From: JAQICB01 sp046482735
GTDB lineage: Bacteria; Bacteroidota; Bacteroidia; Bacteroidales; UBA1715
Assembly (NCBI GenBank): GCA_046482735.1
Contig: JAWOEL010000080.1
Location: 45,871 to 109,870 of the forward strand
DNA: 64,000 bases
Direction: 5' to 3'
Position numbers and translations under genes: made by a program. Shown one piece after another: positions 7,184 through 17,120 of this stretch; position 1 is the first letter of the stretch; every line of letters starts with the position of its first letter. The notes under the pieces were generated by a model. It was given only the letters and a program-made list of their open reading frames with translations, had not been told where the DNA came from and did not search any database.

Positions 7184-8560
7184 TTATAACTTTGTGTCTT
7201 CGTATTCGTTTCCAGAAAAGAATTCTTCTATTTTTTTTGCGAAAAATTCTTTTGCTCCTGGTTTCTTTATTTTTGTTTTCTTTTGTTCGGGTATTTCTTT
7301 TTTCTTTTGTGTGGTTTTTTCTGTCTTTGTTTCTTCTTCTTCTTCAGTTTCTTGTATTGGTTCTGGTATGTGAATTGATTCTGCATGCATAAGCAGTCCT
7401 ACACCGGTGGAGTATACCGGATTGTTGAATTCTGCTTTGTGTATGTAGTTTATATATTCTATTGGGGTACCTATTTTTGAATCGATACCTATTTTGTATG
7501 TTAATAATTGGGGTAAGTTTTTGAGTAATGATCCACCTCCTGTTACTACGATACCTGCCCCTAATTTTCCTGCGTAGCCGGATGTTTTTATTACAAACAG
7601 TGCTGCATCAAGTATTTCTTCCATACGTGCTTGAATAATGCCGCTAAGGTGTTTGATAGATATTTCTTTTGGAGGCCTTCCGCTTATGCCGGGTATGCTT
7701 ACAAATTCATTATCAGCAGTGAAATCTTGAATAGAGTTGCCATATTTTATTTTTAATTTTTCGGCGTCTTGTGGTAAAATGTTGCATCCTTTGCTTATGT
7801 CATGAGTTACTGCTTTTCCGCCAAAGGGAATAACTTCGGTAAATTGAACAATGTTTTGATGATATATAGCTATATCGGTAGTTCCACCTCCAATATCGAC
7901 TATTGCAACGCCTAAATCTTTTTCATCTTCGGTTAATGTTGCTTTGCCGGATGCTAATGGTTCGAGCATGAAATCTTTTATTTCCAATCCGGCACGTTGA
8001 ATTGCATTTTTTATAAAACGAATTGCATTTGCCTTACCTATGACGATATGAAAATTTGCTTCTATGCGTCTTCCTGTCATTCCTATAGGGTCTATAACTT
8101 CATGTTCGTTGTCTATTCTAAAAGTTTGTGGAATAGTATGAATAATTTCTTCGTCGGGTTCTATATTTACATGTCGGTTGTCTGTCCGGAGTACTTCTAT
8201 TTCGTCTTGTGTAATAGGAGAGTCGGCGTCTTTTCTGTTTATAAACCATCTGTTCTGTGTTGAATGTATGTGTTTGCCTGCAATACCTACAACTACTTTT
8301 GGATTGAAAAAACCTGCTTCTTGTTTCGCTTTGTTTACTGCCTGATTTATTGCAGAAATTGAGTGTTGCAGATTTATAATTTCGCCTCTGCTAATGCCCA
8401 TGGATGGCGCATAGCCTTTTCCTAAAACTGTAAGTTCTCCTTTCTCGTTTGTGTACCCGCTGATTGCTACAATTTTAGTTGTACCGATGTCAATAGCTGA
8501 AAAACTGTTGTTTTCCGCTATTTTTGTTGAGTGTTCTTGTGTTTCTGTTGTATTATTCAT
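7184..8560 (-). CDS. ftsA: Cell division protein FtsA
   Basis: FtsA is the actin-like ATPase that ties FtsZ to the membrane. The 458-residue protein has the phosphate-1 motif FSAIDIGTTKIVAISGY at the N-terminus, a second nucleotide motif VAIVDIGGGTTDIAIY and the adenosine motif GIVVTGGGSLLKNL. After residue 390 comes a Glu/Lys-rich low-complexity linker (TEEEEETKTEKTTQKKKE), then KEFFAKKIEEFFSG, which fits the amphipathic membrane-targeting helix. It lies between ftsQ and ftsZ as in most dcw clusters. Confidence 0.95.
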   Translation of the reverse strand: MNNTTETQEHSTKIAENNSFSAIDIGTTKIVAISGYTNEKGELTVLGKGYAPSMGISRGEIINLQHSISAINQAVNKAKQEAGFFNPKVVVGIAGKHIHSTQNRWFINRKDADSPITQDEIEVLRTDNRHVNIEPDEEIIHTIPQTFRIDNEHEVIDPIGMTGRRIEANFHIVIGKANAIRFIKNAIQRAGLEIKDFMLEPLASGKATLTEDEKDLGVAIVDIGGGTTDIAIYHQNIVQFTEVIPFGGKAVTHDISKGCNILPQDAEKLKIKYGNSIQDFTADNEFVSIPGISGRPPKEISIKHLSGIIQARMEEILDAALFVIKTSGYAGKLGAGIVVTGGGSLLKNLPQLLTYKIGIDSKIGTPIEYINYIHKAEFNNPVYSTGVGLLMHAESIHIPEPIQETEEEEETKTEKTTQKKKEIPEQKKTKIKKPGAKEFFAKKIEEFFSGNEYEDTKL

Positions 8561-8572
8561 AATAGTGCGAAT

Positions 8573-9358
8573 TTATTTTTTAGTGCATACAATTTGATTT
8601 TTATACTTCAAATTTATCGATGAATATGAGTGCCATAATTCTCGTGCTTTTTTTGAATGATAAAAAGCTGTCAAATTGCGTAATTTATAATCGAGATGTG
8701 TGTGCGTTCCTAAATAAATTTTAGGAGGCCCAACTTTGCTTACCAAAATAAAATTATTGTTTGAAGTTACGTATACCTGTTCAATTATAGCACTAAAAAG
8801 TCCGTTTTGTGTTATTTTTTGTGCTATGGTAAACAAATCTTGCAGTATTGTGTCATGACTGTCGTCAGGTAGTAATATATTATGTTTTTCTCTATAGCCT
8901 GCATCAATGTTTCCTGATGCTAATAGAGTGTGCGATGTGTAGTTTTCTGAAAGTGGCATAAGTCTTCCTTTTTTGTCTATATAAAAACTATCATGTTTCG
9001 ACTCTATTCGTATAAGTGGTGTACGTTGGGTGATATCAATAGTTATAATGCCATCTATTGTTGTATATACATTGCATGATTCTATTAATGGATGATCTGC
9101 TATTTTTTTCTCAATATCGTATAGTGCAATATCATGTATTCGTTGTGTTGAGCTTGTGTCACTTGTGTCAACAAATGAATTGATAATGGTATATATATCC
9201 TGGTCTTGAATGAATTTATGATTTTTATCGTTTCCGTTTATATGAATAGAAATTCCGGCACATTCGATATGTGAACGTTCCGTTTCTGAAAAGCTGAGCC
9301 CTGTAATAGCAGCGGTTGCTATGAGAAATCCTATTATGTATGGTTTAGCGTGTTTCAT
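8573..9358 (-). CDS. ftsQ: Cell division protein FtsQ/DivIB-like
   Basis: This is a 261-residue bitopic protein: a short cytoplasmic start, a membrane segment (YIIGFLIATAAITGLSF) and a periplasmic part with a POTRA-like beginning and the pattern DITQRTPLIRIESKHDSFYIDKKGRLMPLS, typical of FtsQ. FtsQ links FtsL/FtsB to the early divisome. Sequence similarity within this family is low, so position between murC and ftsA carries much of the assignment. Its start codon overlaps the murC stop by 4 bp. Confidence 0.88.
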   Translation of the reverse strand: MKHAKPYIIGFLIATAAITGLSFSETERSHIECAGISIHINGNDKNHKFIQDQDIYTIINSFVDTSDTSSTQRIHDIALYDIEKKIADHPLIESCNVYTTIDGIITIDITQRTPLIRIESKHDSFYIDKKGRLMPLSENYTSHTLLASGNIDAGYREKHNILLPDDSHDTILQDLFTIAQKITQNGLFSAIIEQVYVTSNNNFILVSKVGPPKIYLGTHTHLDYKLRNLTAFYHSKKARELWHSYSSINLKYKNQIVCTKK

Positions 9359-10749
9359 TTTTTGTTCAACATGTGTTTTATAGGTTCTGTTAATGTGTCT
9401 ATACTGCCGGCTCCCATTGTTACAAGTACATCTATGTCTTTTTGTTCTAGTATTTTAAGTACATCTTTTTTTGTGCAGAGTGTTTTGTGAGGTATTGAAA
9501 TTTCATTAAAAATTAACTCGGAGCTTACTCCTTCTATTGGTTCTTCGCGTGCGGGATAAATATCGAGCAGTATAACTTCGTCGAGTAATGATAAACTTTC
9601 TGCAAATTCTTTAAAAAAATCTTGTGTCCGGCTATACAAATGTGGTTGAAAGATGCCGGTTATTTTTTTATTGGTATATAAGTCTTGTAATGATGATATT
9701 GTAGCACGTAGTTCTGCGGGGTGATGTGCGTAGTCATCAATATAAATGTACGATTCGTTTTTGAATTGAATGTCGAGTCGTCGTCGTACACCGGTGTATA
9801 TTTGCAATGCATTCTTTATTTCTTCGGGTGTAACGGAGTTGCAAAGGCACATAGCTGTTGCTGCTATACAGTTTTCTATTGAAATATGTCCCGGAATGTG
9901 TATTGTAATATCTGGAATTATACCAAAAGGTGTGTGTATTGAAATCGTGTATAAATCATTGTTTTTTTCTATTGATTGAGCATAAAAATCTGCATGTGGA
10001 TTGTTTAAATCATAGGTATAGTGCTTGATTTTTTGTGTGTGTAAAACTGTATCAACAGCATTGAATTTGAGACCGTATTTATATATACATGTACCATGGG
10101 GTTGTATATGCGAAATGAATTCTTCAAAAGCAATAACAATATTTTCATATGTTTCATAAATGTCTAAATGATCTGAATCTACTGAAGAAATGAGTGCTGT
10201 ATGTGGGTAGAGATTGTGAAATGATCGGTCGAACTCATCAGCTTCTACTACAATATTGTTACTCTTGGCCGAATAGATATAATTACTTTTGAAATTCTTT
10301 GAAATTCCTCCCAAAAAAGCACTGCATTTCTGTGCCGAATGATATAAAATATGTGCGGTACAGGTGGTAATAGATGTTTTTCCATGAGTTCCTGCAATTG
10401 CTATTCCGTTTGCATTGTTGCATATAGAGCCTAAAAATTCAGCACGTTTGGTGAGGGTATAGTTGTTGGTGGTAAAATACATATATCCTCTGTGGTTAGC
10501 CGGAATTGCAGGAGTATAAATAATAAGCGATGTGCTTTTGTTGGTAATAATCTGTTCAGGAATTTCCGCAACTGCATCTGAATAAGAAATCTGCATACCT
10601 TCTTTTTCGAGTTGATAGGTAAGCAGAGTAGGGGTGCGGTCGTAGCCATATACTGTCCCGCCGGACTGGTGAACGTAGCGGGCTAAGGCACTCATCCCTA
10701 TGCCACCAATTCCTATAAAATAATAATATGTATATGACAGTTTTTTCAT
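9355..10749 (-). CDS. murC: UDP-N-acetylmuramate--L-alanine ligase
   Basis: MurC adds L-alanine to UDP-MurNAc, the first amino acid of the stem peptide. The 464-residue protein has the N-terminal Rossmann motif YYFIGIGGIGMSALA, the ATP-binding loop AGTHGKTSITT near residue 120, the central-domain motif VVEADEFDRSF and the C-terminal DDYAHHPAELRATI. All are standard for MurC rather than MurD/E/F. It is 1 bp from murG and overlaps ftsQ, so it is co-translated in the cluster. Confidence 0.96.
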   Translation of the reverse strand: MKKLSYTYYYFIGIGGIGMSALARYVHQSGGTVYGYDRTPTLLTYQLEKEGMQISYSDAVAEIPEQIITNKSTSLIIYTPAIPANHRGYMYFTTNNYTLTKRAEFLGSICNNANGIAIAGTHGKTSITTCTAHILYHSAQKCSAFLGGISKNFKSNYIYSAKSNNIVVEADEFDRSFHNLYPHTALISSVDSDHLDIYETYENIVIAFEEFISHIQPHGTCIYKYGLKFNAVDTVLHTQKIKHYTYDLNNPHADFYAQSIEKNNDLYTISIHTPFGIIPDITIHIPGHISIENCIAATAMCLCNSVTPEEIKNALQIYTGVRRRLDIQFKNESYIYIDDYAHHPAELRATISSLQDLYTNKKITGIFQPHLYSRTQDFFKEFAESLSLLDEVILLDIYPAREEPIEGVSSELIFNEISIPHKTLCTKKDVLKILEQKDIDVLVTMGAGSIDTLTEPIKHMLNKK

Positions 10750-10750
10750 G

Positions 10751-11839
10751 TTATTTTTTAATTAAAGATTCTATTTCATCAACAATATGTTCTGCTGCAT
10801 GTGGTTTTGCCATAGTTTGAATGTTTGTGTGGAGTTCATTCATTTTTTTCGAATTTTGTAATAAATGAAATGTGTTTTTCCATAACACATGAACGGCTTC
10901 GGCATCATGTACCATAAGAGCTGCATTTTTTGAAACCAGAGCCTGAGCGTTTTTTGTTTGATGATCTTCACTTACGTTTGGAGAAGGAACCAATATGCAT
11001 GGTTTGCCAACAACGCAGAGTTCAGAAATTGTGCCGGCACCTGCTCGCGAAATAATAACATCGGCAGCAGAAAAGGCAATGTCCATATCTTTTATAAATT
11101 CATATACATGAATAGATGGAATATTTTTTGCCTGTTGTAAAGCTTGTTGGAAATATAGTTTTCCGGTTTGCCAGATTATTTGAATATTTTCTTTTTCTAA
11201 TTCATGAATATTTTTTGTTATACTATGGTTAAGTGTGCGAGCACCTAAACTGCCACCAATAACGAGGACTGTTTTTTTTGTGGAATCCAGAGAAAAATGT
11301 TCTGTTGCTTTTTCTCGCGAACAGTCGATGTTTTGAATTTGCGGACGTATCGGGTTTCCGGTAAAAACAATAGTTTCGGGTTTGAAAAACCGTTCCATTC
11401 CCTCATATGCAACACATACTTTTTGAACAGACTGTGCCAATATTTTATTGGTAACACCGGCGTACGAGTTTTGTTCCTGAATAAGAGTAGGTATGTTCAT
11501 TTTTTGTGCAGCATACAACAAAGGGCCACTTGCGTAGCCACCAACCCCAATAGCAATGTCGGGTTTAAATTTTTTCAGTATGTTTTTTGCCTTAATTATA
11601 CTGCGTATAATATTAAACACGGTTTTTATGTTTTGCAATGAAAACTTGCGTTGAAATCCTTGAATAGGTAACCCAATAATATCGTATCCAAGTGCAGGAA
11701 TTTTTTCCATTTCCATTCTGTTTTTTGCTCCCACAAATAGAATAGAAACATCAGGATATCTTTTTTTAAGTTCTTCTGCAATTGAAATTGCCGGAAAAAT
11801 ATGTCCGCCTGTTCCGCCACCGCTAATGATTACATTCAT
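10751..11839 (-). CDS. murG: UDP-GlcNAc transferase to lipid I (MurG)
   Basis: MurG transfers GlcNAc to lipid I to make lipid II on the inner face of the membrane. The 362-residue GT28 protein starts MNVIISGGGTGGHIFPAISIAEEL, with the first glycine-rich loop, has GVGGYASGPLL as the second, and VIGGSLGARTLN as the third. The donor-site SRAGAGTISEL lies near residue 260. It overlaps the end of ftsW by 4 bp (ATGA). Confidence 0.96.
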   Translation of the reverse strand: MNVIISGGGTGGHIFPAISIAEELKKRYPDVSILFVGAKNRMEMEKIPALGYDIIGLPIQGFQRKFSLQNIKTVFNIIRSIIKAKNILKKFKPDIAIGVGGYASGPLLYAAQKMNIPTLIQEQNSYAGVTNKILAQSVQKVCVAYEGMERFFKPETIVFTGNPIRPQIQNIDCSREKATEHFSLDSTKKTVLVIGGSLGARTLNHSITKNIHELEKENIQIIWQTGKLYFQQALQQAKNIPSIHVYEFIKDMDIAFSAADVIISRAGAGTISELCVVGKPCILVPSPNVSEDHQTKNAQALVSKNAALMVHDAEAVHVLWKNTFHLLQNSKKMNELHTNIQTMAKPHAAEHIVDEIESLIKK

Positions 11840-13062
11840 TGTTCTTGTTTTTTTAATGAGTTTTCTGATTCAATTTTTCTGCTCACGCCTAAAATTATGC
11901 CAAAAGAAATGCTTGTTGTCAATAACGACGAAGCTCCATGACTAATTATTGGTAATGGTTGTCCTGTTGCGGGGAGCAGATTTACCGCAACGCCCATATG
12001 TATAAATGCTTGAAAAACTAAACTAAATGTTAAACCTATTACTAATAAAGCCGGAAATGTGTAATTGCATTTTCTAACTATAAATGCTGCCCGGTATAGA
12101 ATTACTAAGTAGAGTAATATAATAACAATACCACCAAACAGTCCGTAATCTTCTATAATAATTGCATATATAAAATCGCAATATGCTTGTGATAAACGGT
12201 ATTTTTGATTGCTGTTTCCCGGTGCTTTACCAATAATACCTCCTTCTGCTATTGCTATTTTTGCTTGGGTAACCTGATAGTTGTCTATTTTTTTAATGAG
12301 TTCTTGCCCTTTATTTTCATCATATCCGGAGGCGTATGGAGCTAGTTCGGGGACAAAACTTACAATTCTGTTTTGCCATGTATATCCTCGGTTAAACAAT
12401 TCAGGATTTTTGAAAATAATAGTTCCCATTACCAATACCATCACAAGCCCCGAGCCTGTAAGTATAAGTATATGTTTTGCCGGTACTCTGCCAATTATGA
12501 GTAGTATAAATACTGTCATAATTATGAAAAAGGAGGTTGAGAAATTAGATATGAGAATCATGCTGCTTATCAATGCTGTTATTATCAGTATTGGGTAAAG
12601 TGCTTTTTTGGGATTATGTAAATTATTTTGATGTATAGAAAGTGTTTTTGTGATGTATATTATAAGTGCTATTTTGGCAAATTCGCTCGGTTGAAATTGT
12701 ATGCCAATGCCGGGAATTTGAATCCATCTGCTTGCATCGTTTGCACTAACAGCAAATGCACTGGAAAATGTGAGTGCTAAAAATAAAACAGCACATAATA
12801 CCAAAAGATTTGCTAGTTTATATATCAGAATATAATCTATTTTATGAACCAAAAAGGCAATAGAAATTCCCACAGAAAGCGTTAAGGCTTGCTTTATTAA
12901 ATATGACGTGGTATTGTTTTCGTTTCCGTTTATTGCGATAAGGCTTATTGACCCATACACTGCAATCAACGAAATAATAGACAGTAAAAACAATATGCGC
13001 CAAATAACTTTGTCGCCTTTAAACTGCGTTTTGAAAAATTCTATGATAGATGATATGTTCAT
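11836..13062 (-). CDS. ftsW: Septal peptidoglycan glycosyltransferase FtsW (SEDS family)
   Basis: FtsW polymerises lipid II at the septum together with its partner FtsI. The 408-residue protein has about ten membrane segments and the SEDS motifs SRWIQIPGIGIQFQPSEFAKIALIIYI, AEGGIIGKAPGNSNQKYRL and INLLPATGQPLPIISHGASSLL-like (here VNLLPATGQPLPIISHG). Position between murD and murG in the dcw cluster supports FtsW rather than RodA. Both ends overlap neighbours by 4 bp. Confidence 0.95.
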   Translation of the reverse strand: MNISSIIEFFKTQFKGDKVIWRILFLLSIISLIAVYGSISLIAINGNENNTTSYLIKQALTLSVGISIAFLVHKIDYILIYKLANLLVLCAVLFLALTFSSAFAVSANDASRWIQIPGIGIQFQPSEFAKIALIIYITKTLSIHQNNLHNPKKALYPILIITALISSMILISNFSTSFFIIMTVFILLIIGRVPAKHILILTGSGLVMVLVMGTIIFKNPELFNRGYTWQNRIVSFVPELAPYASGYDENKGQELIKKIDNYQVTQAKIAIAEGGIIGKAPGNSNQKYRLSQAYCDFIYAIIIEDYGLFGGIVIILLYLVILYRAAFIVRKCNYTFPALLVIGLTFSLVFQAFIHMGVAVNLLPATGQPLPIISHGASSLLTTSISFGIILGVSRKIESENSLKKQEQ

Positions 13063-14408
13063 AAATTTCGTGCTTCTTCTTTAAATTGGTTTCCGCGATC
13101 TGTGTAGCTTGTGAATAAATCAAAACTTGCACATGCCGGAGAAAGTAATACAGTATTCCCTTTGTCTGCAATATTATATGCAGCTTGTACAGCATCTTTC
13201 ATACTTGTTGTTTCGACTACTGTGGGTATTTTGTCAGAAAATGCTTCAATAAGTTTACTATTGTCCTTACCCAAACAAATGAGAGCTTTTACTTTTTTTC
13301 GGGCTAAATCAAACAATTGACTATAGTCATTCCCTTTGTCTGTTCCGCCAGCTATCCACACTACCTCGTTTTCCATGCATTCAAGTGCGTACCAGGTTGA
13401 ATTTACGTTTGTTGCTTTTGAGTCGTTTATAAATTCTATACCCCGAACCGTAAAACTGAGTTTTTCGAGCCGGTGTTCAACTCCTTGAAAATCTTCGAGA
13501 CTTTTACGAATTTCTTCGTTTTTTATGTCTACAATTTTTGCAGTTATTGTTGCAGCCATTGTATTTCCGTAGTTGTGTTTTCCTTGTAGTAACATATTGT
13601 TTGTGTTTAAGGTACATGATTCTTTATTCGGTAATGAAATTATAATATCAGTATCTTGTATATATCCGTTGTTTTTTGTGTTTGCATCTGTCGTGTACGT
13701 ATATTGTTTGGGGAGAACAGTTCTGTTTTGTACTTCCTGAATTATAGTTTCGTCGTCGTTGCAGTATATGAAACAGTCTTCTTGTTTCATGTTTTGCAAA
13801 ATGCGAAACTTTGATTCCATGTATTTTTGAAATGAATGTTCATATCTATCTAAATGATCAGGAGTTATATTTAGCAGAATGGCAATGTCTGCTTTGAAAG
13901 AGTACATGTTGTCTAATTGAAAGCTGCTGATTTCTAATACATAAAAATCATATTGTTTTTCTGCTACCTGATATGCGAAACTTGTGCCAACGTTTCCGGC
14001 CAAACCAACATTCAAATTTGCTTGTTTGAGCAGGTGATAGGTGAGCAGTGCGGTGGTTGTTTTGCCGTTGCTACCCGTAATACAAATTAATTGTGCTTGT
14101 GTATAGCGAGCGGCAAATTCTAATTCCGAAATAACAGGAATTTCTAATTCAATAGCTTGTTGTATAATTGTTTGAGTATCCGGAATACCTGGACTTTTTA
14201 TAATTTCGTGTGCAGATAATATACTATTAGTGTCGTGTGTGCCTGCTTCGTATGGAATAGCATGTTCTTCCAGCATTTTTTTATACTGAGGTTTGATTGT
14301 TCCGGAATCGGACACAAAAACAGATATACCTTTGCGTTGAGCAAGGATAGCTGAACCAACACCACTTTCACCGGCACCTAAAATTACTATAGTATATTTG
14401 TTCTGCAT
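13059..14408 (-). CDS. murD: UDP-MurNAc-L-alanine--D-glutamate ligase
   Basis: MurD adds D-glutamate to UDP-MurNAc-Ala. After the start MQNKYTIVILGAGESGVGSA comes the ATP loop ITGSNGKTTTALLTYHLL near residue 115, the carbamylated-lysine region and the C-terminal INDSKATNVNSTWYALE, SPACASFDLF and DRGNQFKEEAR, all typical of MurD. The frame is open 20 codons further upstream (14468), but that would run into mraY; ATG at 14408 lies 2 bp after the mraY stop and starts directly at the Rossmann strand. Confidence 0.95.
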   Translation of the reverse strand: MQNKYTIVILGAGESGVGSAILAQRKGISVFVSDSGTIKPQYKKMLEEHAIPYEAGTHDTNSILSAHEIIKSPGIPDTQTIIQQAIELEIPVISELEFAARYTQAQLICITGSNGKTTTALLTYHLLKQANLNVGLAGNVGTSFAYQVAEKQYDFYVLEISSFQLDNMYSFKADIAILLNITPDHLDRYEHSFQKYMESKFRILQNMKQEDCFIYCNDDETIIQEVQNRTVLPKQYTYTTDANTKNNGYIQDTDIIISLPNKESCTLNTNNMLLQGKHNYGNTMAATITAKIVDIKNEEIRKSLEDFQGVEHRLEKLSFTVRGIEFINDSKATNVNSTWYALECMENEVVWIAGGTDKGNDYSQLFDLARKKVKALICLGKDNSKLIEAFSDKIPTVVETTSMKDAVQAAYNIADKGNTVLLSPACASFDLFTSYTDRGNQFKEEARNL

Positions 14409-14410
14409 AA

Positions 14411-15658
14411 TTATCTTATTTTTAGTGTTATAAGTGTAGCTGCTGCTAGAATTAAACCGATAATCCAAAACCGAGCAACAATTTTAGCTTCAGGAACACC
14501 CTTTTTTTGATAATGATGATGTAAGGGAGACATTAAAAATATTCGTTTTCCTACACCATATTTGTGTTTTGTATATTTAAAATAGCTTACTTGAAGTATA
14601 ACAGATAAACTTTCCATAAGAAAGATTCCGCATAAAATAGGTATTAATAATTCTTTACGAATGAGAATTGCAAAAACAGCAATAATGCCCCCAAGCGTTA
14701 AACTACCCGTATCTCCCATGAAAATTTGTGCAGGAAATGAGTTGTACCACCAAAATCCTATTGTAGCACCAATAAGTGCACTGGCAAATACTACCAGTTC
14801 GCCCGAGTGTGGTATGTACATAATGTTTAGATAGTCTGAGTAAATAATATGCCCCGATAAATATGCAAGAATTCCCAGCACAACGCCTACAATAGCTGTA
14901 GTTCCCGTAGCCAAACCATCGAGCCCATCTGTTAAGTTTACCCCGTTTGAAACAGATGTGGTAATAAGAATTACAAAAAACACAAATACTATCCAACCCC
15001 ATGTTTGGGCTTGCTCACCTAGAAAGTTTACAAAATATTTATAATCAAATTCATTGTTTTTTAAAAATGGAATAGTTGTTTTGGTTGACTTATGTCCATA
15101 ATTTTTAGCATAATTTGTTTCGGTAACATCTTTTGAATAATATGATGATTGCTCATCAATAGATTGGGGTTTTGAATTGTTTTCGACAACTACCACATCG
15201 TTATGAAAATAGAGCGTGAGACCAACAATTAATCCCAGGAATATTTGTCCTAGTATTTTATATTTTCCGGGTAATCCCTCTTTATTTTTTTTAAATACTT
15301 TAATGTAATCGTCTGTATATCCTAAAAAGCCAAACCAAACAGTCGTAAATAACATTAATAGAATATATACATTAGTAAGTTTTGCAAACAATAGTGTGGG
15401 AATAATGATGGCAATTACAATAAGAATTCCCCCCATAGTAGGTGTTCCTTTTTTCTCCATTTGTCCTTGTAATCCGAGGTCACGGACAATCTCCCCAATT
15501 TGTTTTTTTTGTAAATATCTAATGATTGATTTACCAAACAAAATAGAGATAAGGAGCGACGTTATAAAAGCTGCACCCGAACGAAACGAAATATACTCAA
15601 ACAATCCCGCACCGGGTATGTTATATGATTCAAGTAATGAAAATAAATAATAAAACAT
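14411..15658 (-). CDS. mraY: Phospho-N-acetylmuramoyl-pentapeptide transferase
   Basis: MraY makes lipid I by moving phospho-MurNAc-pentapeptide onto undecaprenyl phosphate. The 415-residue protein has about ten membrane segments, GTPTMGGILI near residue 74, GYTDDYIKV with the catalytic aspartates, NGVNLTDGLDGLATG and the C-terminal RIFLMSPLHHHYQKKG. It is longer than the ~360-residue E. coli enzyme because of a hydrophilic insert of about 60 residues (HNDVVVVENNSKPQ... to FDYKYFVNFLG) between early membrane segments, a common feature in Bacteroidota as far as I recall. Confidence 0.96.
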   Translation of the reverse strand: MFYYLFSLLESYNIPGAGLFEYISFRSGAAFITSLLISILFGKSIIRYLQKKQIGEIVRDLGLQGQMEKKGTPTMGGILIVIAIIIPTLLFAKLTNVYILLMLFTTVWFGFLGYTDDYIKVFKKNKEGLPGKYKILGQIFLGLIVGLTLYFHNDVVVVENNSKPQSIDEQSSYYSKDVTETNYAKNYGHKSTKTTIPFLKNNEFDYKYFVNFLGEQAQTWGWIVFVFFVILITTSVSNGVNLTDGLDGLATGTTAIVGVVLGILAYLSGHIIYSDYLNIMYIPHSGELVVFASALIGATIGFWWYNSFPAQIFMGDTGSLTLGGIIAVFAILIRKELLIPILCGIFLMESLSVILQVSYFKYTKHKYGVGKRIFLMSPLHHHYQKKGVPEAKIVARFWIIGLILAAATLITLKIR

Positions 15659-15662
15659 ATAG

Positions 15663-17120
15663 CTATAGTTTAAAAATTTCTTTAATTATTTCTCTATCAT
15701 CAAAATGGTTTGTAACTCCTTTTACCTCTTGATATGTTTCGTGTCCTTTTCCTGCAACAACTATGAGGTCTCCTTTTTTTGCCAATAAAATTGCTGTTTT
15801 AATAGCTTCTTTTCTGTCGAGTATACACAGTACCGAAGCACGTGCGTGTTCATCAATCCCCTCTAGCATGTTATTAGCAATATCTTGAGGTTCTTCACTT
15901 CGTGGATTGTCGGCAGTTATAATTACTCTGTTACTATATGAAGACGCTATTTTTCCCATAAGAGGACGTTTTGTTTTGTCTCGGTCTCCTCCGGCACCAA
16001 CTACAGTTATTAGTTCTGTTTCTCCTTTACATTGTTGTTTGAGAGTGCGTAAAATGTTTTCTAATGCATCTGGAGTATGAGCATAATCTACAATAGCAGT
16101 TTTTCCATCCGTGCTTTTAAAAAATTCCAGTCTGCCATCTGCTGGCGAAAGAGAACTGATTGCCTGAAGTATTTTTTCATGTGATTCTCCCATGATTTTT
16201 GCTGTTGCATATACAGCTGTTATATTGTATGCATTAAATGAACCAATAAATTTTGTCCATACTTCAGTTCCATCTATTTGTAGTAGCATACCGTCAGTAT
16301 GCATTTCCATAATTTTACATTTAAAATCAGAATATGACTTGAGAGAGTATGTGTATATTTCTCCCAGCGTGTTTTGCACCATAGTCATTCCGTTTTTGTC
16401 ATCATTGTTTGTGAGTGCAAAAGCCGAAGAATTCAGATTGTCGAAAAATACTTTTTTTGCGTGTATATATGCTGCAAATGTTTTGTGATAGTCTAAATGA
16501 TCTTGCGTAATATTAGAAAAGAGTGCTCCGGAAAACTGTATACCACTTATCCGGTTTTGATGTAATGCATGAGAGCTAACTTCCATAAAACAATGAGAGC
16601 ATCCTGCTTGTTGCATGTGGTGAAGAAGTGCATACAGCTGAATTATATCGGGTGTTGTGTGTGTGGCGGGTATTTCTTTTGTGCCGATTACATTTCGTAC
16701 AGTAGAAAGTAGTCCGCATGTATATCCCAATTGAGAAAAAACTTTATGTAGCAGGCTTACGCTTGTTGTTTTTCCATTTGTACCTGTAATGCCTATTACT
16801 TGTAATTTAGAAAAATTAATATCGTACCAATTTGTGAGAATTTTTCCACATGCCTCAATAGAGTTTTTTACTTGAATATAACATACATGAGGATGTGTGG
16901 TTGAGGGTAATTTTTCGCATACTACAGCACTTGCACCTTGTTTTATGGCCTGTTCTATAAAAGAGTGCCCATCAACAGATACTCCTTTGTATGCTATAAA
17001 AAGCATATTGTCTTGTATGTTACGAGAATTTGTATGAATATCGTCTATATCAATATGTGTTTCGCCCACAATTGAAATTGTAGAGATATTATGTATTATC
17101 TGTACTAGTTGTTTTTTCAT
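15663..17120 (-). CDS. murE: UDP-MurNAc-tripeptide synthetase MurE (meso-DAP type)
   Basis: MurE adds the third residue of the stem peptide. The 485-residue protein has the ATP loop GITGTNGKTTSVSLLH near residue 110, HTTPDIIQLYALLHHM in the UDP-MurNAc pocket, the VDYAHTPDALENIL motif and DNPRSEEP. The DNPR motif marks enzymes that add meso-diaminopimelate rather than lysine, so a DAP-type wall is predicted. The start codon abuts the ftsI stop. murF, which would add D-Ala-D-Ala, is not in this window. Confidence 0.95.
   Translation of the reverse strand: MKKQLVQIIHNISTISIVGETHIDIDDIHTNSRNIQDNMLFIAYKGVSVDGHSFIEQAIKQGASAVVCEKLPSTTHPHVCYIQVKNSIEACGKILTNWYDINFSKLQVIGITGTNGKTTSVSLLHKVFSQLGYTCGLLSTVRNVIGTKEIPATHTTPDIIQLYALLHHMQQAGCSHCFMEVSSHALHQNRISGIQFSGALFSNITQDHLDYHKTFAAYIHAKKVFFDNLNSSAFALTNNDDKNGMTMVQNTLGEIYTYSLKSYSDFKCKIMEMHTDGMLLQIDGTEVWTKFIGSFNAYNITAVYATAKIMGESHEKILQAISSLSPADGRLEFFKSTDGKTAIVDYAHTPDALENILRTLKQQCKGETELITVVGAGGDRDKTKRPLMGKIASSYSNRVIITADNPRSEEPQDIANNMLEGIDEHARASVLCILDRKEAIKTAILLAKKGDLIVVAGKGHETYQEVKGVTNHFDDREIIKEIFKL

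Noticed and set aside
6716..7189. 157-codon plus-strand frame opposite ftsZ
   Set aside because: Antisense shadow of a well-conserved gene with no start signal or recognisable motif.
14409..14468. Extended murD start
   Set aside because: Runs 58 bp into mraY and precedes the Rossmann motif with unrelated residues.
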